Under the pieces are notes generated by a model. That model was not told where the DNA came from, made no database searches, and worked only from the letters and a program-made list of their open reading frames with translations. The translations under genes and the position numbers were made by a program. From contig JAFLVP010000015.1 of NCBI GenBank assembly GCA_022508265.1, positions 1 to 39,730 on the forward strand: DNA of 39,730 bases, read 5' to 3'. Positions 15,260 through 24,600 of the stretch are shown here, piece after piece. Every line of letters begins with the position of its first letter. Positions within the stretch are counted from its first letter, which is position 1. Source of the stretch: Clostridiales bacterium (lineage in GTDB: Bacteria > Bacillota > Clostridia > Christensenellales > Borkfalkiaceae).

Positions 15260-15288
15260 TTGCATTTGCCGTAAAATCACGCTATAAT
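15260..15288 (+). promoter_or_regulatory. Promoter of the YwaF-like gene
   Basis: TTGCAT 15260-15265, 17-bp spacer, TATAAT 15283-15288. It predicts an ~80-base 5' UTR, in which AGTAAGC (15324-15330) can pair with GCTTACT (15354-15360) and TAAATTT...ACCG (15335-15348) with CGGTAAATTTA (15364-15374), crossing each other. Confidence 0.7.
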
Positions 15289-15373
15289 TGTTAGACGACA
15301 GAAGAGAGATTTGAAAATTGAGGAGTAAGCGGGATAAATTTATTACCGAAAAAGCTTACTCTACGGTAAATTT

Positions 15374-16180
15374 ATGAAAGCGTTTAAAAATACAATGCCC
15401 ACGCCGACCTGGTTTGGTTGGTACCACATTCTGTGGCTGCTGATTATGACGGCTGCGTGCGTTTTAATTTATATATTCCGCAAAAAGATGGACAGGAAAG
15501 CCGTTAACAATATCCTGCTTATTGCCGGAATCTGTTTATTGCTGTTGGAGACAATGAAGCAAATCGAAAGAAGCTTTTCGATAGGCGACGGCGGAACGGC
15601 AGTATGGCATTATCCACCGTCGGATTTCCCCTTTCAATTCTGTTCAACGCCGATGTACCTTATGTTTGCGGCGGGACTTATACGCAAGGGTAAAATCTAC
15701 GACAATCTGATGAATTATCTTGCCACGTTCGCGCTTTTTGCCGGCGGGCTTGTAATGATTTATCCCATGGGAGTGTACGTCGAAAGTATATTCATCAATA
15801 TCCACACCATGATATGGCATTCAAGTATGTTCGTTATGGGATTTATGATTTTAGCTACGCGGTCGGTTGAGTTCAGCGTTAAAACGGTTTTAAAGGCAAC
15901 GGTTATATTTGCAATTATCCTCGTGATGGCAATACTGATGAACGTCTTTGCTCATCTCATTGTGCCGGACGAATATTTCAATATGTTCTATATCGGACCG
16001 TATTACCCCAACAACTTCCCCGTCCTGCAGGACATCTACAAACACGTTCCTTGGGCAATTTTCCTGTTAATATATATTGTCGGGTTCTCTGCGGCAAGCC
16101 TTATTGTGATGCTGGTTGCTATTTTAGCGGACAAGCTCGAGCGTAAAATCAGCGACCGTAAATCAAAAACGACTGATTAA
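15374..16180 (+). CDS. YwaF/TIGR02206-like integral membrane protein
   Basis: 268 residues with about seven hydrophobic helices, starting MKAFKNTMPTPTWFGWYHILWLL. WYH..W near the first helix and FPFQFCSTPMYLMFAAGL..KGKIYDNLMNYLATFALFAGGL resemble the YwaF/TMEM164-like family of bacterial membrane proteins of unknown role. Conserved-looking His and Trp residues (IHTMIWHSSMF) sit inside helices. Assignment rests on pattern only. The start has no nearby SD: GAGGAG lies ~49 bases upstream in a region that can fold. Single-gene unit with promoter at 15260 and terminator at 16178. Confidence 0.65.
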   Translation: MKAFKNTMPTPTWFGWYHILWLLIMTAACVLIYIFRKKMDRKAVNNILLIAGICLLLLETMKQIERSFSIGDGGTAVWHYPPSDFPFQFCSTPMYLMFAAGLIRKGKIYDNLMNYLATFALFAGGLVMIYPMGVYVESIFINIHTMIWHSSMFVMGFMILATRSVEFSVKTVLKATVIFAIILVMAILMNVFAHLIVPDEYFNMFYIGPYYPNNFPVLQDIYKHVPWAIFLLIYIVGFSAASLIVMLVAILADKLERKISDRKSKTTD

Positions 16181-16208
16181 AAAAGGAGGCTGTAGCCTCC
16201 CTTTTTTG
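16178..16208 (+). terminator. Terminator after the YwaF-like gene
   Basis: AAAAAAGGAGGCT / AGCCTCCCTTTTTT with a GT centre; symmetric, so also usable on the minus strand for the gene ending at 16254. Confidence 0.85.
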
Positions 16209-16253
16209 CGTGGCGGAACGTCCGCCGAGACGGGTTTTCAGATTGTTTGGCAA

Positions 16254-16730
16254 TTATGCCGTGACGGCGTCTTCTTTGGGGGATTTTTTGAGTATTATTA
16301 TGGTGGCTATCTGTGCGACTATGCCGGCAGCATACGCCAACGCAATCAGTACGGCGTAAATAATGGGAAACAGCCCCAACACCGAGTGAAAGGCGATTCC
16401 GCCTGCCAACATAAATCCGAATATGAGGAAAGGCGTCAGCACGATAGAGGTTATCAGCATACGCACGTTCAAGGAGATGAGTTTTTTGCGGGATTGCTGT
16501 TTGAGCATTTTAATTCCGAATATGAGCGCAACTATGACGAAGGGAATTGAAGACAGGTATATAACCGGAAAGCCGTAAATTATCATAAAAATTAAGGCAA
16601 TTCCCACGCCTAAACCATCGCCCTCTGCCGTCTTGTACTGTAAAAAGGGCAACAAAATCATAAAACCTATCAGCAAAAGGGCTGTTGCAATTGCAAGCCA
16701 TGCCGAAACTTTTGATTTTTTGTTATACAT
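16254..16730 (-). CDS. Four-helix hypothetical membrane protein
   Basis: 158 residues, four hydrophobic helices (about 10-28, 43-68, 85-110, 118-145) and a charged C-terminal tail. No family recognised. Start at ATG 16730 because CAGGAGG stands eight bases upstream; an ORF start at 16763 would lie before that SD. A good promoter lies at 16765. Convergent with the YwaF-like gene and divergent from trkA. Confidence 0.7.
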   Translation of the reverse strand: MYNKKSKVSAWLAIATALLLIGFMILLPFLQYKTAEGDGLGVGIALIFMIIYGFPVIYLSSIPFVIVALIFGIKMLKQQSRKKLISLNVRMLITSIVLTPFLIFGFMLAGGIAFHSVLGLFPIIYAVLIALAYAAGIVAQIATIIILKKSPKEDAVTA

Positions 16731-16764
16731 AAGCACCTCCTGCGGGCTGAATGTCCGTATCACG

Positions 16765-16793
16765 ATTATATAACTTTTTTACGTAAAAATCAA
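16765..16793 (-). promoter_or_regulatory. Promoter of the four-helix membrane protein
   Basis: Minus strand: TTGATT (16788-16793), 17-bp spacer, TATAAT (16765-16770), 34-base leader with AGGAGG. Confidence 0.75.
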
Positions 16794-16961
16794 TACCTAT
16801 TTATAATCGGCATTTTATAATTCGGTTATGCGTCGGAATATCTGCTCCTGCAATCATGCGGAAATGTTTTTTTGCGTTTTATACTTGCTTGCAAAATTAT
16901 ACATATTATGATAAAATATATATATTGTAAAGATATATAACCTTTAAAAAATGAGGTAGTA

Positions 16962-18314
16962 ATGAAAATCGTTATTGTAGGCGTCGGAAAGGTAGGAGAG
17001 ACGCTTATAGGCAATCTCGTTCGGGAAAATCACGACATAGTAATCGTGGACTACGATTACGACGTCGTGAACAACGTAGTAAACCATTACGACGTTAGAG
17101 GTATCGTCGGCGGAGGTTTGGAGCGCAAAGTTCTTATCGACGCAGGCGTAGACAAGGCAGACCTTTTGATTGCCTGCACTTCGCGCGACGAAATGAATAT
17201 TCTCTGTTGCGTGCTTGCCAAAAAAATAGGCGTGCACAGCACTGTTGCGCGCGTGCGCGACCCGCAGTACTTCAAGGAAATGGAGAATATGCGTACGGAT
17301 TTGGGACTCGACTATGCGTTCAACCCCGAGCTTGCCACGGCGCTGGAGATTGCGCAGGTGCTCAAATTTCCCTCTGCGCGGAGCGTTGAAAGCTTTGCGG
17401 GTGGTCGGGCGCGCATGGCGGAGTTCGAAATTACGGGGAATAACCCCCTTGTCGGCAAAAATCTTCAACAGATTTCCAAAGAATACGGCGGTAAAATTCT
17501 TATCGGCGTAGTTCGGCGCGGCGACAGGATTATAATTCCGCACGGCGACTACGTTGTCGAAAGCGGAGACCTTATCCATATCATCGGCGACGAACAGGAG
17601 ATTGCGTCTTTCTGTAAAAAGATAAAAATTTTCAAGAAGAAGGCGAAGTCTGCGTTTATAATCGGGGGCGGAAAGATAGTGTACTATCTTGCGCAGGAGC
17701 TGCTTCACTCGGGCGTGAGCGTCAAAATCATAGAAAAGGACGAGGAACGCGCGGAAGAGCTCTCCGAGCTTTTGCCTTCGGCGACGGTAATTATCGGCAA
17801 CGGCACAGATCAGGACGTTCTCGACGACGAAAACCTTAAAAACAGCGACGCCTGCATAACTCTGACGGGCATGGACGAGGAAAACGTAATGATTTCCCTC
17901 TACGCCAAGCAGAGCATGGTCGATAAAATAGTTACGAAGATAGACCGTCCGTCCATTTTAAAAATGGTCAACATGCTTGGGCTCGGCACGGTAGTCTCTC
18001 CCCGCAACGTCATTGCCAACCACATAGTTCGGTTCGTGCGCTCGTATTCGGCGACGAAGGGAGGGGGAGCGGACACCCTTTACAAGATAGACAACAAGGC
18101 GGAAGCGTTGGAATTTACCGTTCTTAACGGGTTCAAGGGCATAGACACGCCTTTAAAACAGCTTACGCTTAAAAAGAACGTGCTGATAGGCGGCATTGTT
18201 CGTGATAACGAATTTATTCTCCCGAGCGGAGATACTGCAATAAAGGTGGGCGATCGAGTGATAGTCGTTTCCGAGGAGAAACAATTCACGGAGCTGTCGC
18301 AGATTCTGAAATAG
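16962..18314 (+). CDS. trkA: Trk potassium uptake regulator, two RCK domains
   Basis: 450 residues, the tandem TrkA layout: TrkA-N (1-~120, IVGVGKVGETL), TrkA-C (~145-225), a second TrkA-N (~230-345, IIGGGKIVYYLA in which the third Gly of GxGxxG is lost) and a second TrkA-C (~370-450). The ring gates TrkH according to bound nucleotide; the altered second loop suggests that only the first domain binds NAD(H) in the usual way (inference). GAGGT before ATG 16962. trkH follows two bases after the stop: one operon. Distinct from the one-RCK KtrA at 7063. Confidence 0.94.
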   Translation: MKIVIVGVGKVGETLIGNLVRENHDIVIVDYDYDVVNNVVNHYDVRGIVGGGLERKVLIDAGVDKADLLIACTSRDEMNILCCVLAKKIGVHSTVARVRDPQYFKEMENMRTDLGLDYAFNPELATALEIAQVLKFPSARSVESFAGGRARMAEFEITGNNPLVGKNLQQISKEYGGKILIGVVRRGDRIIIPHGDYVVESGDLIHIIGDEQEIASFCKKIKIFKKKAKSAFIIGGGKIVYYLAQELLHSGVSVKIIEKDEERAEELSELLPSATVIIGNGTDQDVLDDENLKNSDACITLTGMDEENVMISLYAKQSMVDKIVTKIDRPSILKMVNMLGLGTVVSPRNVIANHIVRFVRSYSATKGGGADTLYKIDNKAEALEFTVLNGFKGIDTPLKQLTLKKNVLIGGIVRDNEFILPSGDTAIKVGDRVIVVSEEKQFTELSQILK

Positions 18315-18316
18315 CT

Positions 18317-19774
18317 ATGAATATTAAAATGGTTTTCAGCATTTTGGGCAGGACGCTCCTCATAGAAGCGGGCTTACTTTTTCTGCCTCTGCTGGTTGGA
18401 ATTATATACGGAGAAAACACTTGGGCGAGTTTCCTCATTCCCATAGGCGGACTGATAGCAGTCGGCTTGCCTCTTGCGCTTTTAAAGCTCAAAGACAGGT
18501 CTATCCACGTAAAAGAGGGCTTCGTTACGGTTGCGTTCGTGTGGATTTTAATGTCGCTTTTCGGAGCGCTGCCCTTTGCTATTTCGGGTGCAATTCCCGA
18601 CTATATAGACGCAGTGTTTGAAACGGTTTCCGGCTTTACCACGACGGGCGCGACCATTATAGACGGCATAAATACGATGGCTTTGGAGGAGATTTCGCGC
18701 AGTCTGCAATTCTGGCGTTTATTTACGCACTGGATAGGCGGCATGGGCGTGCTCGTGTTCGTTCTTGCAATTCTGCCGGGGTATAATTCGGGCATAATGC
18801 ACGTGTTCCGTGCGGAGTCGCCCGGACCTTCGGTGGGAAAGCTCGTAAGTAAGCTTACCCGCACGGCAAGAATACTTTACGGTATCTATATCCTTATGAC
18901 GGCGCTCGAAGCAATAATGCTCATCTGCGGCGGAATGAGCGTCTACGAGAGCGTGGTGCACTCCTTCTCGACGGCGGGAACGGGCGGTTTCGGAATTAAA
19001 GGCGACAGCATAGCCTCGTACAGCGTCTATCATCAGATGGTTATCGCCGTGTTTATGTTTCTGTTCGGCATAAACTTCAATCTGTATTATCTCATTTTAA
19101 TCGGACATTTCAAAAAGGCTATAAAGAGCGAAGAGTTTATCGCTTACATCGTTATGGTAGTCGGTGCAACTCTTGCTATTGCCTTGAATATTTTGTCGCT
19201 CTGCGCAAACTTCGGCGACGCAATACGGCTTTCCTTCTTTCAGGTCACGAGTATAAGCTCGACTACGGGCTTTTCAACTGCCGACTTCGACACGTGGCCC
19301 GCACTTTCGAAGGCGATTTTGGTTGCGCTTATGATTATAGGTGCGTGCGGCGGCTCGACGGGCGGCGGTATGAAGGTGTCGCGTATAGTCATTTTGTTCA
19401 AGTCGGGCATTTCGGACATAAGAAGAATGTTGCACCCGCACTCGGTCGTCTCTACGAAGGTAGAGGGCGATGTGTTGAGCAAGGAAACGGAGCGCAACGT
19501 GCATACCTATTTCATTTTGTGGGCTGCAATCGTGCTCGGCTGCACAGTTCTGCTGTCTATCGACTGCAACGACCTTCTCACAAACTTCACGGCAACGCTT
19601 GCCTGCATAGGCAATATCGGCCCCGGTCTCAACTTTGTCGGCCCGGCGTGTAACTTCGGGTTTTATTCGCCCTATTGCAAGCTGCTGTTATCATTTGTGA
19701 TGCTTGTCGGAAGATTGGAAATATTCCCCATGATTTTAATGTTCGCACCCAGAACTTGGAAAAAAGGGTCGTAA
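18317..19774 (+). CDS. trkH: Trk potassium uptake channel subunit
   Basis: 485 residues, typical TrkH length. Pore loops FETVSGFTTTGATI, HSFSTAGTGGFGI, TSISSTTGFSTAD and CIGNIGPGLNF give the four filter Gly positions; an intramembrane loop rich in Gly/Ser (GACGGSTGGGMKVSR) follows pore 3, as in TrkH gates. Membrane partner of the TrkA encoded immediately upstream. ATG 18317 is two bases after the trkA TAG; no clear SD, so translation is probably coupled. Confidence 0.94.
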   Translation: MNIKMVFSILGRTLLIEAGLLFLPLLVGIIYGENTWASFLIPIGGLIAVGLPLALLKLKDRSIHVKEGFVTVAFVWILMSLFGALPFAISGAIPDYIDAVFETVSGFTTTGATIIDGINTMALEEISRSLQFWRLFTHWIGGMGVLVFVLAILPGYNSGIMHVFRAESPGPSVGKLVSKLTRTARILYGIYILMTALEAIMLICGGMSVYESVVHSFSTAGTGGFGIKGDSIASYSVYHQMVIAVFMFLFGINFNLYYLILIGHFKKAIKSEEFIAYIVMVVGATLAIALNILSLCANFGDAIRLSFFQVTSISSTTGFSTADFDTWPALSKAILVALMIIGACGGSTGGGMKVSRIVILFKSGISDIRRMLHPHSVVSTKVEGDVLSKETERNVHTYFILWAAIVLGCTVLLSIDCNDLLTNFTATLACIGNIGPGLNFVGPACNFGFYSPYCKLLLSFVMLVGRLEIFPMILMFAPRTWKKGS

Positions 19775-19829
19775 AAAAGTTCACGAAAATTGAAAACCAT
19801 TATGCGCAAGGAATTTTTTAAGGTATAAA

Positions 19830-20555
19830 ATGTTAAACGAATTTTCAAGAACTGAACTGATTTTGGGCAAGGAGGGGCTTAATAAGCTTGCCTTATCGCG
19901 CGTCGCCGTGTTCGGAATAGGCGGCGTAGGCGGTTACGCGGTCGAAGCTCTCGTACGTTCGGGAATTGGCGCAATCGACTTAATCGACGATGACAAAGTG
20001 TGTCTTACCAATATAAACCGACAAATTTACGCAACCCGAAAGACGGTGGGAAGATATAAAGTTGACGTTGCTGCCGAGCGCATTGCAGAAATAAACCCGA
20101 ACGCACAAGTGCGCACGTATAAAACTTTTTTCACGCCTCAGACGGCGGGCGAGTTTAACTTTTCCGAATACGACTACGTAATCGACGCAATAGACACCGT
20201 TACGGGCAAAATAGAGCTTGTTATGCAAGCCGAAAAGGCGGGAGTTCCGATTATCAGCGCAATGGGAGCGGGGAATAAATTAGACCCTACGGCTTTCGAA
20301 GTAGCCGATATTTACAAGACCTCGGTGTGTCCTCTTGCAAGGGTTATGCGCAGAGAGCTTGCAAAAAGGGGTGTAAAAAAGCTTAAAGTTGTCTATTCCA
20401 AGGAACAGCCGATAACGCCGAATAACGATTTACAGACGGATTGCAAAGAGGAGGGAAAGGGCAAGCGGGAAATCCCAGGCAGCACCGCCTTCGTCCCTCC
20501 CGTAGTCGGGCTCATAATAGCGGGCGAGGTTGTAAAGGATATAGTAAATAAATAG
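19830..20555 (+). CDS. tcdA: tRNA threonylcarbamoyladenosine dehydratase
   Basis: 241 residues of the ThiF/E1-like family. VFGIGGVGGYAVEALVRSGIG is the ATP/Rossmann loop; DDD.V..TNINRQ is the adenylation region. TcdA (CsdL) cyclises the t6A base at position 37 of ANN-decoding tRNAs to ct6A. The C-terminal PGSTAFVPPVVGLIIAGEVV is typical of the family. Start ATG 19830 with AAGG upstream. Runs after trkAH with a 55-bp gap, so it may be co-transcribed. Closed by a terminator at 20568. Confidence 0.92.
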   Translation: MLNEFSRTELILGKEGLNKLALSRVAVFGIGGVGGYAVEALVRSGIGAIDLIDDDKVCLTNINRQIYATRKTVGRYKVDVAAERIAEINPNAQVRTYKTFFTPQTAGEFNFSEYDYVIDAIDTVTGKIELVMQAEKAGVPIISAMGAGNKLDPTAFEVADIYKTSVCPLARVMRRELAKRGVKKLKVVYSKEQPITPNNDLQTDCKEEGKGKREIPGSTAFVPPVVGLIIAGEVVKDIVNK

Positions 20556-20567
20556 CAAATTCATATT

Positions 20568-20597
20568 GCCCTGCATAGGTTGCGGGGCGTTTTTATT
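20568..20597 (+). terminator. Terminator after tcdA
   Basis: GCCCTGCA / TGCGGGGC with one T-G pair, loop TAGGT, then GTTTTTATTT. Confidence 0.8.
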
Positions 20598-20607
20598 TAA
20601 AAACAGT

Positions 20608-20635
20608 TTGAGTTTTTGAGGATATGGGATATAAT
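20608..20635 (+). promoter_or_regulatory. Promoter of the bile-salt hydrolase gene
   Basis: TTGAGT 20608-20613, 16-bp spacer, TATAAT 20630-20635; AGGGGGA SD before GTG 20670. Confidence 0.65.
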
Positions 20636-20669
20636 ATTATCATAGAAAGACAAATAGGGGGAGTAGACC

Positions 20670-21641
20670 GTGTGCACTTCGATAAGTTATAAAACGAAAG
20701 ACCATTATTTCGGGCGGAATCTCGATTACGAATTTTCGTATAACGAGACGGTTACAATAACGCCCCGCAATTATCCGTTCAATTTCAGGGCAATGGGGCA
20801 AATCAAAAGCCATTACGCAATGATAGGAATGGCATTTGTACAGCAGGACTATCCACTCTATTACGACGCGACCAACGAAAAGGGATTGAGCATGGCGGGG
20901 CTGAATTTCCCCACCAACGCTGTATATTTACCCAAAGACCCTAAAAAGGACAATATAACGCCTTTTGAGTTCATCCCGTGGATTTTGGGTCAGTGCGCAA
21001 CAGTGGGAGAGGCTAGGAAAAAGCTTGAAAAGCTCAACCTCTTAAACGAGAATTTCAGTGAACAATTAAAGCTTTCGCCCCTGCATTGGATGATTTCGGA
21101 CAAAGATGAGAGCATAGTTGTAGAACCTCTTAAAGACGGCTTAAAGATTTACGACAATCTCGTGGGCGTTATGACTAACAACCCGACCTTTGATTTTCAT
21201 ATGCTCAACCTTGCAAATTATATGGGACTTACGCGCGAAGAGCCCACAAGCAGATTTTCCGAAAATATAACACTCAAACCGTACAGCCGCGGTATGGGGG
21301 CAATAGGGCTTCCCGGCGACCTTTCTTCGGCGTCACGCTTTGTAAAAGCGGCTTTCACAAGGCTCAACTCGGTATCGGGCGAGTCGGAGAGTGAGAGTAT
21401 AAGCCAGTTTTTCCATATCTTAAATTCCGTGGCACAGCAAAAGGGCTGCTGCAGGGTAGAGCACGGCTTTGAATACACAATATATTCCTCGTGCTGTAAC
21501 ACGGATAAGGGAATTTATTACTATACAACTTACGAAAACAGTCAGATATCGGGCGTGGATATGCACAAAGAAAATTTAGACGGAGCAAAGCTTGTAAGCT
21601 ACCCTCTTTTAAAGGGTCAGTCTGTTAAAATGCAGAACTGA
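20670..21641 (+). CDS. Choloylglycine (bile-salt) hydrolase family, C59 peptidase
   Basis: 323 residues of the linear-amide C-N hydrolase (Ntn) family. Catalytic and binding residues are all in place: Cys2 (exposed after Met removal), Arg16, Asp19, Asn79 in MAGLNFP, Asn171 in MTNNPTF and Arg223 in GLPGDLSSASRF. These fit conjugated bile-acid hydrolases, which split glycine or taurine from bile salts; penicillin V acylase is the main alternative. No signal peptide, so intracellular. GTG start at 20670 with AGGGGGA eight bases before; no ATG precedes the needed Cys2. The large BspA-like gene begins 27 bases after the stop, probably in the same transcript. Points to an animal-gut habitat. Confidence 0.9.
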   Translation: MCTSISYKTKDHYFGRNLDYEFSYNETVTITPRNYPFNFRAMGQIKSHYAMIGMAFVQQDYPLYYDATNEKGLSMAGLNFPTNAVYLPKDPKKDNITPFEFIPWILGQCATVGEARKKLEKLNLLNENFSEQLKLSPLHWMISDKDESIVVEPLKDGLKIYDNLVGVMTNNPTFDFHMLNLANYMGLTREEPTSRFSENITLKPYSRGMGAIGLPGDLSSASRFVKAAFTRLNSVSGESESESISQFFHILNSVAQQKGCCRVEHGFEYTIYSSCCNTDKGIYYYTTYENSQISGVDMHKENLDGAKLVSYPLLKGQSVKMQN

Positions 21642-21668
21642 CGGCGAATAATTTGAAAGGTAAACACA

Positions 21669-24600
21669 ATGGAAAGAAAAGGTAAAATTATAGCGCTATT
21701 TATTGCAAATGCCCTATTTGTCTTGGCGACGATAGGTCTGATAATTCTTGCAAGCACGAATTGGGGCAGGGGCAAAAAGAAAGATTACGATATGAGCGGG
21801 GTAGTATTTGCCGATTTAACGGTTGAATACGACGGACAGCCCCACTCGATTTTGGCAACCAATCTGCCCGAAGGCGTCAGCGTAAGCTATGATAATAACG
21901 ACCAAACGGAAATAGGTACATATACCGTAACGGCGCATTTTTACGGCGACGAAGAGCGCCACAACCCTATTCCCGACAAAACGGCAACCTTAACGGTTAC
22001 CAAGCCCGTAAAGAGCAGAATTTTGTCCGCAATCGGCTTTGAAATAGACGAAACGGGCGAGCCCCCGCGGATATATTGCGACGTATCCAACGCAACGGAG
22101 CAAATAGACCTTTCCGACAAAATAACCGTAATGCCCAACCGCACATGGAAACTATTTGAGGACGCAGACGGCAATACGGAACTTACCTCAAAGACAATGA
22201 GCCTTGAAATAGGGCATAACATAGCATATATAATCATTACAGACCTGATAAATAACACCGCAACATACGAGGTGGACGTATACCGCCTCGATATGAAGTC
22301 CTATACCTTCAAAAACGAAGGTCAGATTCACGCAAGCGGAGAAATAGAGGAAAAATCTCAGCTTGAAAGTCCCGAAATTCCCGAAAAACCATACTACACG
22401 TTCACGGGCTGGGCGGTTGAAGGGAGTACGGATATAGTTCAATTCCCCTATACCGTAACCAAAGATATTATCTTTGTTGCGCAGTATAAGCTGACCGAAT
22501 ATAAAATAACCTATCATTTGGACGGCGGTATAAACGACGAGGGAAACCCCGAATATTACAATATCGAAACGCCCGATATCGAGCTTTTGCCCGCAACCCG
22601 CGACGGCTATATTTTCGAGGGGTGGTATAGCGACGCACAGTTCGGCACAGAGGTTACGGTAATAGAGCACGGCTCTTCCGGCGAAAAGGAGCTGTACGCA
22701 AAGTGGGCATACGGCTCGGAGGGGCTCATATACGAGCAAATCGGCAGCGAATATAAAGTTATAGGCTACAACGGCAACGCCGCCGAAATTATAGTTCCCG
22801 AGGAGTGGAAGGGCCTGCCCGTAACGGCTATAGACAAGGGCGTGTTTGCAAACTGCACCAACCTTGAAAAATTGACGATACCTTTCATCGGCGCAACAAA
22901 GGACGGGAAAGAAAATACACACTTCGGCTATATTTTCGGTGCAGAAAAATATGATGAAAATACAGATTTCGTGCCGACGTCGTTAAAAACCGTAATAATA
23001 ACGGGCGGAACTTTTATAGACGAGTATGCGTTCTGGTACTGCGTAAGTCTTACAAGTATAACTCTACCCGACAGCGTTAAGCGTATTGCCACGTATGCAT
23101 TCAATCATTGCGAGAATCTTGATAGTATAACTATTCCCGACAAAGTAACTTCTATAAGCTATGGGACGTTTCAGAGTTGCAAAGGTCTTAAAAGTGTAAC
23201 TTTCAGCGAGCAGAGCAAATTAACAACTATTGACTCTCATGCGTTCTGGTTTTGTGAAAGTCTTACAAATATAACTATTCCCGACAGTGTAACTCAAATA
23301 GGCGGTTGTGCGTTCGGGTATTGTGAAAGCCTTACAAATATAACTATTCCCGACGGCGTAACCTCAATCGGTTTAGGTGCGTTCGTTTATTGCACAAGCC
23401 TTACCAGCATTATTATTCCCGACAGTGTTACATCTATCGGTAAGGAGGCGTTCTGCGTTTGCACAAGCCTTACGAGTATAGAAATTCCCGCAAGCGTAAT
23501 CTCTATCGGCAAAGGCGCATTTGAACGTTGCACAAGCCTTGAAGAAATAACTATACCTTTCGTCGGCGCAACAAAGGACGGGAAAGAAAATACGCACTTC
23601 GGCTACATCTTCGGCGCAGGCAATCCTCAGGACAATGTATCTTACGTGCCGTTGTCATTAAAGACTGTCATAATCACAGGCGGAACAACTATTGATTATA
23701 GGGCGTTTTTCGGTTGCCAAAGACTTGCGAGTATTGTTATCCCCGACAGTGTTACCTCTATCGGCGAGGAAGCGTTTTCTAATTGTTTTAGCCTTACAAG
23801 CGCGACGGTTGGCAAGAGCGTAAGATCTATCGGCGTGTATGCGTTCTGGTATTGCACAAGCCTTGAAGAAATAACTTTGCCGTTTGTCGGGGGGACAAAG
23901 AGCCAAGATACGAATACGCATTTCGGTTACATCTTTGGTGCATATAGATATTACGAAAATTCAGCTTATGTTCCGTCGTCTTTAAAAACTGTAATACTAA
24001 CGGGTGGAACTACTATTGCGAATAATGCGTTTTACGGTTGCAGAGACATTTCGAATATAACTATTTCCGAAAGCATAATCTCAATCGGCGAAACTGCGTT
24101 CCGTAACTGTACGAGCCTTGAAAACGTAACGTTCGCCGGGAACAGTAACCTTACACATATCGGACTGCTGGCGTTCTCATCCTGCGCGAACCTCAAAAGC
24201 ATATCCATTCCAGAAAGTGTAACTTTTATCGACGAAAGCGCGTTTTCGGGTCTTTCAAATCTCACAGCGGTGTACATTACAGATATAGTAAAATGGTGCA
24301 AGATCGGATTCGGTAACTATACTTCCAATCCGTTGTATTATGCCGAAAATCTTTATTTAAACGGTAAACTCGTAACAGAGCTTGAAATTCCCGACAGTAT
24401 TACCGCTATCGGAAATTATGCGTTCTTCGGATATAAAAAACTCACAAGTATAAAGACGGGAGTGAACAGTCAATTAAATGCAATCGGTAAAGAGGCGTTC
24501 AGTGGGTGCGCAAACCTTGCAACCGTAATAATTCCCGACAGTTTAACTTATGTCTCCTCTTCCGCGTTTGCAGATTGCGATGGACTTACTGCCGTGTACA

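Noticed and set aside
22188-22922. 244-codon minus-strand ORF inside the BspA-like gene
   Set aside because: Antisense shadow of repetitive sequence; no RBS or recognisable domain.
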